Shown here one piece after another: positions 15,484 through 23,948 of a stretch of 38,375 nt of DNA (position 1 is its first letter; each line of letters starts with the position of its first letter). This DNA is from Leptospira sp. (lineage in GTDB: Bacteria; Spirochaetota; Leptospiria; Leptospirales; Leptospiraceae). The notes beneath the pieces are model-generated. The model searched no databases. It saw only the letters and a program-made list of their open reading frames with translations, and was not told where the DNA came from. Both the position numbers and the translations under genes were made by a program. The stretch spans positions 1-38,375 of the forward strand of contig JAACWH010000048.1 of the NCBI GenBank assembly GCA_009991425.1, written 5' to 3'.

Positions 15484-16502
15484 TTATTTTCTTCTGCTTG
15501 GCTTAAAGATTCCTGATCTACGAATTTTCGAAGTCTATCTGGATAGTCAGAAATAATTCCATCAACTCCACAGGATACTAATCTCTTCATTTCTAATTCC
15601 TTATTTACAGTCCAAGGAATTACAGATATATTTTTGGAATGGGAATTCTGCACAAAATCAGAATTTACGTATAGAAAGTAAGGAGAGATTATATTTGCAT
15701 GAATTGTCTCGGCTTTTTCAATGATATCAGATCGATAAGAATTCCCTAGACCTAGAATGATCATCAATCCTTGGAAGTATGTAGGTGCAAAAAGTGCTGA
15801 TCTTTTGATCTTTGGATTGATAGATTCTACTTCACTTAATGCAGGAAGATAGAAGGACTGAATCGTAACTCTTTCGGTTGTCTTAGCCTTTTGAATACTT
15901 TCAATAAGGCTACGCACATGCAGCTTCATTCTCTCTTCACTAATATCTGAAGATTCATCATTTGGAAATTTTGTTTCTATATTGTAGAGATATTTGGGAG
16001 CTTTGGGTCCATTTTTTTTCTCCACATCAGCAACTAACTTAAAAAATTCATCAATAGTAATCAATTTGGTGCCAGGAAAAGTTACCTGCTCTGGAAAATT
16101 AGGATTCTTTTTACTTCCGCAATCTAATTGCTTTAATTCATCCAATGTAAGTTCATATAAATTGATTTTTTGAATTTCTGTTCCATCAATATTTTGACAT
16201 ATAACAGGGTTTGTTTCAGAATCATGGTGAATGATAACCTTACCATCCTTAGTTAGAACAGTATCTAATTCAAGAGTAGTCATTTTAAATTCAATAGCTG
16301 CTTGAAAGGCAGGCCATGTATTCTCAGGACGTAGCCCCCTTGCGCCTCGATGTCCTTGCAAATCAAGTGTATCTAGGTTAGATGGCTTGTTTTGCGCTGA
16401 ACCACAGTTCAATGCGGAAAATATTACTCCAAACATGAAAAATGCAGAAAGAAACAATTTCATATAGTTAGGATGTTGTGATTTTGTTAAAGTATGTTTC
16501 AT
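15480..16502 (-). CDS. Glycerophosphodiester phosphodiesterase, lipoprotein
   Basis: GDPD hydrolyses glycerophosphodiesters to glycerol-3-phosphate and an alcohol. The 340-aa protein has the family signature LQGHRGARGLRPENT (H51, R52, E60), the metal ligands in TLELDTVLTKDG (E78, D80), and IIHHD with the second catalytic histidine. The C-terminal half has VTIQSF, VIPWTVN and GVDGIISDYP. Residues 14-33 form a lipoprotein signal ending SALNC (C33), so it acts at the envelope. The ATG at 16502 has a GAGG ribosome binding site six bases upstream, whereas the internal ATG at 16463 has none. It is coupled to the downstream peptidase gene, which suggests recycling of envelope material; the shared substrate is inference. 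Confidence 0.9.
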   Translation of the reverse strand: MKHTLTKSQHPNYMKLFLSAFFMFGVIFSALNCGSAQNKPSNLDTLDLQGHRGARGLRPENTWPAFQAAIEFKMTTLELDTVLTKDGKVIIHHDSETNPVICQNIDGTEIQKINLYELTLDELKQLDCGSKKNPNFPEQVTFPGTKLITIDEFFKLVADVEKKNGPKAPKYLYNIETKFPNDESSDISEERMKLHVRSLIESIQKAKTTERVTIQSFYLPALSEVESINPKIKRSALFAPTYFQGLMIILGLGNSYRSDIIEKAETIHANIISPYFLYVNSDFVQNSHSKNISVIPWTVNKELEMKRLVSCGVDGIISDYPDRLRKFVDQESLSQAEENK

Positions 16503-16527
16503 AGTTGCCTCATCATAAGATGATTAT

Positions 16528-16761
16528 TTAAATTTTTAAACGTTTTTCTAATTCTTTGATATTATTTACAGTTTCTAATAATTCTATAAACCTTGCATGG
16601 TAGTTTGTAATTGCATCTACCATATTATTTATATCCTCTTTTGCATAAGCAATTTGGTCTTTGGTTGGTTTATTGTCGTTTTCTAATATCTCTATAATAT
16701 TTTTAAGGTTATCAATTGATAATCGTAGAGCAAAATTATTTCGTCTTTCATCTTCTAGCAT
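16528..16761 (-). CDS. Small helical hypothetical protein
   Basis: A short charged protein (77 aa from the ATG at 16761, 82 aa if the TTG at 16776 is used) predicted to be almost entirely alpha-helical, with heptad-like spacing (NLKNIIEILE, INNMVDAITNYHARFIELLE, IKELEKRLKI). No membrane segment or signal is present, and no family is recognised. It lies about 55 bases downstream of the histidine kinase on the same strand, so it may be co-transcribed with it. Neither possible start has a convincing ribosome binding site. Confidence 0.5.
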   Translation of the reverse strand: MLEDERRNNFALRLSIDNLKNIIEILENDNKPTKDQIAYAKEDINNMVDAITNYHARFIELLETVNNIKELEKRLKI

Positions 16762-16817
16762 AGACAATTCTTGCAAATTATATCTGTTTATGTCAAGGCG
16801 ATTGTGAGAAAAAAGTT

Positions 16818-18284
16818 CTAATTAATAAGTTTTGGAAAGCTTATTTGAAAAATAGTACCTTTGCCTGGATTAGAGTAGAATTTCAATTTTCCATTCATTT
16901 TATATACAATAGTCTGAACAACAATTAATCCCATTCCTTGGCCTTTTGATGACCTTTGACCAGAATAAAAAGGTGTAAATATTCTTTGTAATTCTTCTTC
17001 AAGGATCCCACTTCCATTGTCTTCGATTTCAAGAATTGCATCATTGAAGTCTTCAAAGATACGAATTGTAACAATTCCACTTTGCAAATATTTTAATGCA
17101 TGAAAGGCATTGATAACCAAGTTATCTACAACTTGTTCCAAGCCTAGAGCTTCTCCTAATATAGGTAGGTCTTTATCAATAATTTCCAAATTTAGCTTGA
17201 TGTGGGAAGGCGCTTCATATTTTAATCTGTTGTAAATTTTCAGAATTTCATCTTGAAGTTTCAAAGGCGTTAATTCATAAATACCCGTTTTGGAATATTG
17301 AAACAATTTTTGGATTAAAATTTTAGCACGAAGAGCCGATGTTGATATTTTTCGAAAATAATTTTGAAATTTTAAAATATCATTGGAAAGTGGGAGATTA
17401 ATTTTTTCAATTTCCTGAAGAGCAAGATCTGAACACAAAGTAACAGGTAATAACATATTATTGAAATCATGAGCAATACCTCCCGACAATTTTCCTAATT
17501 CTTCCATTTGCCTAGATTCAATTAATTTTTTTTGTAAATTTCTTTCTTCTGTTATATCTTGGTAAGAGACTATACATAAATAAGGTTGATCTAATTCATC
17601 TCGAATTAAATGTAATGATTCCACTACAATTATTTTATCCCCATTCATTTTTAAAATTTCTCTTTCAGTTTTAAAATTATCTTCTTTTTGAGAAATTAAT
17701 TCAGAAATAAGGTTCATCTCTCTTTGAATTGTTGAATTAGGAAAAATTTTATTTAATGGAACATTTACTATTTCTTCTTTTGTATACCCAGTTATTTCGG
17801 AGAGACCTTTATTTACTTTAAAGAATCCGCCCTCTAAGTCTTTAATAGCAAGACCAATTGGTGCAAGATCAAATAGATTTCGAAAAACTTCTAACTGTTC
17901 TTCATATCGAATTTTTAACTTAGTTGATCGATTAACTTGTTGGGAAATATTACTTGCTGTAACTAAGTAAAATGTAGAATTTTCAACAGTATTAATTTTT
18001 ATATTTAATTGAATAGAAAGTTCGGCTGTTAGAAATACTTGATGATTGATTGACTCTATTTGTTCTTTATTCATTTTTTCAATTAATTGTAAGAAAATCT
18101 TATAGATTTCTTGAAAACTTGAATTTTGTAGTTTATTCGTTAGGTTGTCATTTTCTTGAATTTTAATTCGAGCTATATCTAAAAACATTTTCTTTGCATA
18201 ATCATTGATTCCTAATATTTTTAAGGATGAATCAATAGCTGTTGCAGGTTGTCCTATAAGATTTAAAAAGTTGAAATCAATCAT
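16818..18284 (-). CDS. PAS-domain histidine kinase, NtrB-like, soluble
   Basis: A 488-aa cytoplasmic sensor kinase without membrane helices. The N-terminal ~110 residues look like a degenerate PAS fold; residues 134-250 are a clear PAS/PAC (NLFDLAPIGLAIKDLEGGFF, EITGYTKEEI, IVSYQDITEERN). The dimerisation/phosphoacceptor helix has H272 in GGIAHDFNNML, typical of the HDFNN subclass. The ATPase domain has VVDNLVINAFHAL (N-box), IEDNGSGI (G1) and GQGMGLIVVQTI (G2), and ends KGTIFQISFP. There is no attached receiver and no response regulator beside it, so its partner is elsewhere. It is divergent from the thiolase gene. The signal is unknown; the PAS shows no obvious heme- or flavin-binding residue that I can identify. 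Confidence 0.9.
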   Translation of the reverse strand: MIDFNFLNLIGQPATAIDSSLKILGINDYAKKMFLDIARIKIQENDNLTNKLQNSSFQEIYKIFLQLIEKMNKEQIESINHQVFLTAELSIQLNIKINTVENSTFYLVTASNISQQVNRSTKLKIRYEEQLEVFRNLFDLAPIGLAIKDLEGGFFKVNKGLSEITGYTKEEIVNVPLNKIFPNSTIQREMNLISELISQKEDNFKTEREILKMNGDKIIVVESLHLIRDELDQPYLCIVSYQDITEERNLQKKLIESRQMEELGKLSGGIAHDFNNMLLPVTLCSDLALQEIEKINLPLSNDILKFQNYFRKISTSALRAKILIQKLFQYSKTGIYELTPLKLQDEILKIYNRLKYEAPSHIKLNLEIIDKDLPILGEALGLEQVVDNLVINAFHALKYLQSGIVTIRIFEDFNDAILEIEDNGSGILEEELQRIFTPFYSGQRSSKGQGMGLIVVQTIVYKMNGKLKFYSNPGKGTIFQISFPKLIN

Positions 18285-18361
18285 AAGTGGATTTTATAAA
18301 GATTATTTAGTTGCCACTTTTTTACAATTTAATTCTATATTTTATTAAAGAGGTTATTTAA

Positions 18362-19579
18362 ATGAAAAATGCATATATCATTGATGCAGTAAGAACTCCG
18401 CGTGGAAAAGGTAAGAAACGTGGATCACTCGCATCAGTTCACCCTCAGGAGCTCTCAGCAGTTACTTTAAAGGCGATTGCCGAAAGAAATTCTATTAATC
18501 CAGAAACAGTCGAAGAAGTTGTTATGGGTTGTGTCAGTCAAGTTGAAGACCAAGCTGCTTGTATTGCTCGTTATGCAGTAATGGCAGCACAGTGGCCGAA
18601 CTCCGTTCCTGGGTACACAGTGAACAGATTTTGTGGTTCAGGTCTCCAAGCTATTAACAATGTTGCCAATCACGTTTCCTCAGGCGCTATGGATTTAGGT
18701 GTTGGTGGCGGAATCGAATCAATGTCTCGTGTAAAAATGGGGGCTGATATGCTTGGTAGAGATTTTACTGTTGGTAATCCTCACATAGCAGAGCACTATA
18801 ATTTAGTGCCTCAAGGAATTTCTGCAGATTTAATTGCTACGAAATATGATATTTCTAGAGAGGAAGCAGATCGCTTCGCAGAATCTTCTCAAATAAAAGC
18901 TGCCAATGCAATTAAAAATGGTTATTTCAAAAAGTCTATCATCCCAACTAAATTAGATGATGGTACAATTGTTACGGATGATGAGAATCCTCGTATCGAA
19001 TCAGACTATGCATTCTTGTCAGCTCTTGCTCCCGTTTTCAAAACCATTGGGGAAAAAGAATTGGATGCGATAGCATTGAAATCTTATCCAGAGATTAAAA
19101 AAATAAATCACATTCATACGCTTGGAAATTCTTCTGGTATAGTAGATGGTGCTGCATCTCTACTTATCACAAACGATGAAGGTATGAAAAAATATGGATT
19201 GAAACCTCGAGCAAAAATTATTGCAACTGTAGCTACAGGAGAGGAACCAACTATTATGTTGACTGGGCCAGTTTCTGCTTCGCAAAAAGCTTTGAAAATG
19301 GCAGGACTTTCTGTACAAGATATCGATCTTTGGGAAATCAATGAAGCTTTCGCATCAGTTGTTCTTTATGTAAAGAAAACTTTGGGAATCTCTGAAGATA
19401 GAATCAATGTCAATGGTGGAGCTATGGCATTAGGTCATCCACTCGGAGCAACAGGTGCTATTCTAACTGGCACAGTCTTAGATGAGCTAGAAAGAAGAGA
19501 TTTAAAATACGGTTTAATTACTCTTTGTATTGGTGGTGGAATGGGAATCGCTACTATTATAGAAAGAATTAAAGGCTAA
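18362..19579 (+). CDS. Thiolase (acetyl-CoA C-acyltransferase)
   Basis: A 405-aa thiolase that cleaves 3-ketoacyl-CoA or condenses acyl-CoAs. Both active-site cysteines and the histidine are present: C91 in [11 protein letters not shown]359 in GHPLGATGA and C389 in [17 protein letters not shown] and NEAFASV are also typical. Length and motifs fit a FadA-type degradative thiolase, but biosynthetic acetyl-CoA acetyltransferase cannot be excluded. It is followed after 8 bases by a Zn-ribbon/OB-fold (DUF35) gene, an arrangement known for non-canonical thiolases that work with such partners. Most leptospires live on fatty acids, so a role in beta-oxidation is likely; that is inference. Confidence 0.92.
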   Translation: MKNAYIIDAVRTPRGKGKKRGSLASVHPQELSAVTLKAIAERNSINPETVEEVVMGCVSQVEDQAACIARYAVMAAQWPNSVPGYTVNRFCGSGLQAINNVANHVSSGAMDLGVGGGIESMSRVKMGADMLGRDFTVGNPHIAEHYNLVPQGISADLIATKYDISREEADRFAESSQIKAANAIKNGYFKKSIIPTKLDDGTIVTDDENPRIESDYAFLSALAPVFKTIGEKELDAIALKSYPEIKKINHIHTLGNSSGIVDGAASLLITNDEGMKKYGLKPRAKIIATVATGEEPTIMLTGPVSASQKALKMAGLSVQDIDLWEINEAFASVVLYVKKTLGISEDRINVNGGAMALGHPLGATGAILTGTVLDELERRDLKYGLITLCIGGGMGIATIIERIKG

Positions 19580-19587
19580 TATCGATT

Positions 19588-19923
19588 ATGGAATCCCAAG
19601 AAATTATTTGTAAAAAGTGTAACTCTTGTGGATTCCTAACTATCAGTGCAATACATCATTGTCCTGAATGTTCAAAAATTAATTGGGTAGATTATAATTT
19701 AACGGGTCATGGACGAATTTATTCCTATTCAAAAATAAATGTTGGATTTGGAAAAATGACAAACCAAACACCTTACTTCTTGACTTTGATAAAATTAGAA
19801 GAAGGTTTAAATATATTAGCTATTATTGATGATTCATTTAGTAAAAAAATTAGTTTCAATGGGAAAGTTAAATTTGCTGTTTTAACAGATGATAAAATCT
19901 ATAAATTTAATATAATTGAATGA
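19588..19923 (+). CDS. Zn-ribbon / OB-fold (DUF35-type) acyl-CoA-associated protein
   Basis: This 111-aa protein has a rubredoxin-like zinc knuckle (CNSCG followed by CPEC, residues 13-33) and then a short OB-fold with GHGRIYSYSKIN and TPYFLTLIKLEEG. The order matches the Zn-ribbon domain-containing OB-fold proteins (DUF35) that usually partner thiolases or acyl-CoA-handling enzymes and may bind acyl-CoA. It sits between the thiolase (8 bases upstream) and the hybrid kinase, whose ATG overlaps its stop codon (ATGA). Its codon use is A+T-rich, more like the downstream kinase than the thiolase. Confidence 0.82.
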   Translation: MESQEIICKKCNSCGFLTISAIHHCPECSKINWVDYNLTGHGRIYSYSKINVGFGKMTNQTPYFLTLIKLEEGLNILAIIDDSFSKKISFNGKVKFAVLTDDKIYKFNIIE

Positions 19924-22337
19924 AATTCAATGAATTGTACCTAAATGAAAAATATGGTTTAGGAATTATCGTTGTTTTACTGCTCTCATTTTTCTTTTCA
20001 CTCTATAATTTGGTTAGAATTTATTCTGAAAAAAAAATTAATACTAAAACTAATATTAGAATAGAATCTTTATATGATAATATAGGCCATTTTAAGAAAG
20101 AACTATCTTCAACTCATAATCTTTTTCATTCAGTAGGCCATTTGGATTCTTCATCGTTAGGCAATTTGACTGATAAACTCAACTCTAATCTATTAAAAAT
20201 TAAAAACGAAATCATTGTTTTAAAATATTTAAATAAAAATACATTTAACTCAAATTTACTTACTTTAAATAACATTGAAGAAAACTTAAAATATTATAAT
20301 CAAGAATTGAATGAAGCAGCAAATAAGGTATCAAGAAATAGAATTCTTTCGAACAATAAAAATAATATTAATCTATTATATGTAAATATCCAATCGGATT
20401 CATATCTTCTATTTAATGAAATCAGAAAAATGCATGATCAAAAGTTGTTAGTATTTGAGGATAATCTTATAAATTTTATTTGGAAGGTTATTATTTCTAC
20501 ACTTATTACTATAACTTCAAGTATCATTTTGTTAATTTACTATATTTCTAATTTTAACAGTTCATTGAGGAAAGTAGAAACTTATACATCTCAAATTTCA
20601 AATGGAAATATAGAACCAAATTTTGAATTAAATATTAATAAAGATTTCTTATTCTTTATAAACTCTTTTCAAAATTTAGTTAAAAAAGTCAAAGAAAATG
20701 AAGATGAAATTACGAATAAAAAAATGAACTTAGAAAAATTAGTTTCACAAAGAGCCGAAGAGCTTGTTTTAACTAATGAAAAATTACAGAAAGAAATTTC
20801 GATTAGATTAAAGATTCAAGAATCTTTACTTAAAAATCAAATGACTCTAAATAAGGCTATAATGGATGCAAAAGCTGCATCATCGGCTAAATCAGAATTT
20901 ATTGCTAATATGAGTCATGAAATTCGCACACCAATGAATTCTATTCTTGGTTTTTCAGAAATACTTAAAGAAAAATTAATAAATCCAGATTTTCAAAACT
21001 ACTTAGGTGGAATTACTAATTCAGGAAAAGCTTTACTTTCAATTATAAATAGCATTTTAGATTTTTCTAAATTAGATGCAGGAAAGATAGAAGTTAAAAA
21101 TACATTTTTTAACCTAAAAGAATTAGTTTCAGAAGTTATCAGTATGTTTGAAGACTCAGCTATTAAAAAAGATTTGAAATTATTTGTAAATTATTCAGAG
21201 GGTATGCCGGAGAATTTATATTTTGACGCAGATAAACTGAGACATATTCTAATAAATTTGTTGAGCAATGCAATAAAGTTTACAAATGAGGGACAAGTTG
21301 ATCTAGATTTCAAATATACCCCTATTCCAAATTCTAAGAGATTCAACTTGATAATAGAAATAAAAGATACAGGGATAGGAATAAATGCATTAAATTTAAG
21401 TAAAGTTTTTGAACCTTTTTACCAAGTTGACTCTAGCATTAGTAAGAAATTTTCGGGAACAGGACTTGGATTGAGTATTACTAAAAGATTTATCGATATT
21501 CTATCTGGCAAAATTGATGTAAATTCACAAGTAGGACATGGAACAAAATTTACAATTGAATTGCCGAACCTAACTTATTCTAATCAAAAAAATTCTAATT
21601 TATCAAATAAAGCTAAGAATTTAAATTATCAATTCAATCAAGACAAGATTCTAATTATTGATTCTGATATAAATAATTTAGAAATAGTTTCTGTATTTTT
21701 ATCAGGTCTTAATTTAATAACAAAGACAATTCAAAAAATAGACGAATCTTTTCCAGTAATTAAATCGTGGGTTCCCAATATAGTGATAATAGAATTACCA
21801 TTACAGTATGATAGTGTACTTGAATATATAAAAGGGTTAAAGCATCTATATCCTAATATGGTTTTTATTGGAGTTACAACTTTTACTTTTGATAATGATC
21901 AAACTAGTGAAATTCACCTAATTATAAATCACATCATAACAAAACCTATAACAAAGAACAATTTAATATCAATTTTATGTGAAGAACTAGTTTATAATCT
22001 AGATTCTATAGAAGACTTAAATCCTATTAAAATTGAAAGAAATTGGGAATTTGCATTAAATAAATTTCCAGTTGATAAGATAAAGTCTTTCTATGCCTTA
22101 TTAGTTAGTGATTCGAAATCAAAATGGGAGAAAGCAAATTCAACCATGATGATTCATGATATATCAGATTTTGCAAATGAATTATTAAACCTTTCTAAAG
22201 AATTCACGATTGATATTATGAAAGAATATGCAAATGATCTTGAGGAATCAACTAAATCTATAGATATAGAGAGAATTGAAATGCTCATGAAGGAATTTGA
22301 ATTATTGATTCAGGTTACTGGTCGCCTAATAAAATAG
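19920..22337 (+). CDS. Hybrid sensor histidine kinase with degenerate receiver
   Basis: An 805-aa membrane kinase. Two helices (about residues 13-35 and 187-209) enclose a ~150-aa Asn/Leu-rich helical periplasmic sensor. A coiled-coil linker (about 255-320) leads to the phosphoacceptor H333 in FIANMSHEIRTPMNSILGFS, then an ATPase domain with NLLSNAIKFT, IKDTGIGI and SGTGLGLSITKRF. From about residue 575 there is a receiver-like domain: IIDSD gives the acidic pocket and TKP the conserved lysine (K675), but the phosphoacceptor position holds Glu (E625, in IVIIELPLQ), so it cannot be phosphorylated normally. The last ~110 residues form a helical tail common after receivers in hybrid kinases. The gene overlaps its upstream neighbour by 4 bases and the convergent GH13 gene by 23. 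No response regulator is adjacent. Confidence 0.9.
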   Translation: MKFNELYLNEKYGLGIIVVLLLSFFFSLYNLVRIYSEKKINTKTNIRIESLYDNIGHFKKELSSTHNLFHSVGHLDSSSLGNLTDKLNSNLLKIKNEIIVLKYLNKNTFNSNLLTLNNIEENLKYYNQELNEAANKVSRNRILSNNKNNINLLYVNIQSDSYLLFNEIRKMHDQKLLVFEDNLINFIWKVIISTLITITSSIILLIYYISNFNSSLRKVETYTSQISNGNIEPNFELNINKDFLFFINSFQNLVKKVKENEDEITNKKMNLEKLVSQRAEELVLTNEKLQKEISIRLKIQESLLKNQMTLNKAIMDAKAASSAKSEFIANMSHEIRTPMNSILGFSEILKEKLINPDFQNYLGGITNSGKALLSIINSILDFSKLDAGKIEVKNTFFNLKELVSEVISMFEDSAIKKDLKLFVNYSEGMPENLYFDADKLRHILINLLSNAIKFTNEGQVDLDFKYTPIPNSKRFNLIIEIKDTGIGINALNLSKVFEPFYQVDSSISKKFSGTGLGLSITKRFIDILSGKIDVNSQVGHGTKFTIELPNLTYSNQKNSNLSNKAKNLNYQFNQDKILIIDSDINNLEIVSVFLSGLNLITKTIQKIDESFPVIKSWVPNIVIIELPLQYDSVLEYIKGLKHLYPNMVFIGVTTFTFDNDQTSEIHLIINHIITKPITKNNLISILCEELVYNLDSIEDLNPIKIERNWEFALNKFPVDKIKSFYALLVSDSKSKWEKANSTMMIHDISDFANELLNLSKEFTIDIMKEYANDLEESTKSIDIERIEMLMKEFELLIQVTGRLIK

Positions 22338-23940
22338 CCTGGTAAGGAAGCATTGTAAATATTTTACTTTCTTGAAAGTTAGAATTCATTGATGTAATTG
22401 TTAAATTGTCAATTATTATCTTCTTTGTTTGCCAATCAGGGGGAATATTTATTACACAGGCCTCAGATGAAAAATTCAGGAAAATATAATTTTCAACTCC
22501 TTCATATGATCTCTTATAATACAGAATATTCTTATCAGGACTAATAAATGTCTCGATGGTTCCTTTTTTAAGGACATCTGAAGATTTTCTCAAATGAATC
22601 AGATTTCTATAAAAATTCCAAATACTAGATTCTTCTGATTTTAATAAGTTTACATTTCTTCTTTCATATTTTGAATATACAGGTAGCCAAGGTTTTCCTT
22701 TAGTAAATCCACCTGAATATGAATCGTCCCAAGCCATAGGCTTTCTTTCTGAATCGCGGCCAGGGTGTAAGGGCCAATATCTAATTCCTACAGGATCTCT
22801 TAATTCATTTCTAGATACTCTCTCGCTTTCCATTCCTATTTCTTCACCATAGTAAATAAATGGAGTTCCCCTAAGAGTTAAAAGCATAAGAGCTGTTAAC
22901 TTTGCTCTAACTATAGAGTTTTTACCTGCATAGTATCTTGAAATATGTCTACGGAAATCATGATTGCTTAATGTGTAATTAGGCCAATTATCAAGTCCAA
23001 GAGCAGATTGCCATTCATCTATGACTTTTTTGAAATTTTCAGCACCCCAGAATGAATATAAAAATGCGAAATTGAAGGCCATGTGTAATTCATCATTATT
23101 ACCATAATAAGAAGCTGGAATTGAAACTTTCCCTGGAGGATCCATCATCACTTCACCAACGGACATTCTGTCACCGTATGAATCCAATAACTTTCGTAGA
23201 TCTTTTAAAAGTTCATGCATTTCTGGTTGATCTCTATCATAGATATGCACTTGACGATCATAAGGTCGAATACCTTTAAATATTCTAGAAGGATTATCAC
23301 GCCATTCAGAATCTTTATAGAATAAGTTTACAACATCAAGCCGGAAACCATCAACATCCATATCCAACCAATATTTAATCATATTGAAAATGGCTTCTTT
23401 GACTTCTGGGTTTCGCCAATTTAAATCAGGTTGTTCATCAAGGAAGGAATGGTAATAATACTGTCCTGTTTTTTCATCCAAAGTCCAAGCTTTGCCACCA
23501 AAGGCCGCTAGAAAATTGTTAGGTTCGCTTCCTTCAATACCATCTTTCCAAATATACCAGTCTCGCTTAGAACTAGTCTTAGATGATCTAGAATCTAAAA
23601 ACCATGGATGCAGATGGGAAGTGTGATTGATTACTAAATCAAGAATGATTTTGATGTTTCGTTTGTGAGCTTCTGCTAAGAGTCTTTTGAAAATTGGTAT
23701 ATCTCCAAAGACAGAGTCTATAGAATTATAATCTGAAATATCGTAGCCAAAATCATACATTGGACTCGGATAAATAGGAGAAAGCCAAATAGCATCTATG
23801 CCTAGAGAATTTTTAGTTCCATCATTAAGATAATCTAATTTCTGAATTATCCCCTCTAGATCTCCAATACCATCTCCATTAGAATCATAAAAACTTCTTG
23901 GATAAATTTGATATACAACTGCATCTTTCCACCAACTCAT
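22315..23940 (-). CDS. GH13 alpha-glucosidase (oligo-1,6-glucosidase type)
   Basis: A 541-aa cytoplasmic enzyme of glycoside hydrolase family 13, acting on short alpha-glucosides. It starts WWKDAVVYQIYPRSF and has the calcium-loop NGDGIGDLEG that is typical of the oligo-1,6-glucosidase / trehalulose-synthase branch. DLVINHTS, DVDGFRLDVV with nucleophile D202, MSVGEVMM with acid/base E263 and TLSNHD with D328 complete the site. Linkage specificity cannot be read reliably. It has a strong AGGAG ribosome binding site and follows glnD by 8 bases, so the two are likely co-transcribed. Its 3' end overlaps the convergent kinase gene. Confidence 0.92.
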   Translation of the reverse strand: MSWWKDAVVYQIYPRSFYDSNGDGIGDLEGIIQKLDYLNDGTKNSLGIDAIWLSPIYPSPMYDFGYDISDYNSIDSVFGDIPIFKRLLAEAHKRNIKIILDLVINHTSHLHPWFLDSRSSKTSSKRDWYIWKDGIEGSEPNNFLAAFGGKAWTLDEKTGQYYYHSFLDEQPDLNWRNPEVKEAIFNMIKYWLDMDVDGFRLDVVNLFYKDSEWRDNPSRIFKGIRPYDRQVHIYDRDQPEMHELLKDLRKLLDSYGDRMSVGEVMMDPPGKVSIPASYYGNNDELHMAFNFAFLYSFWGAENFKKVIDEWQSALGLDNWPNYTLSNHDFRRHISRYYAGKNSIVRAKLTALMLLTLRGTPFIYYGEEIGMESERVSRNELRDPVGIRYWPLHPGRDSERKPMAWDDSYSGGFTKGKPWLPVYSKYERRNVNLLKSEESSIWNFYRNLIHLRKSSDVLKKGTIETFISPDKNILYYKRSYEGVENYIFLNFSSEACVINIPPDWQTKKIIIDNLTITSMNSNFQESKIFTMLPYQAILLGDQ

Positions 23941-23948
23941 AGGTTCTC

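Noticed and set aside
16777..16796. TTGACA and TATAAT pair on the minus strand before the small helical gene
   Set aside because: Only 8 bases separate the boxes, far too short for a sigma-70 promoter.
16818..18284. This PAS kinase as HemK, partner of the hem-box regulator
   Set aside because: It has no adjacent OmpR-type regulator, lies several kilobases away, and has a soluble NtrB-like architecture. Nothing ties it to heme.
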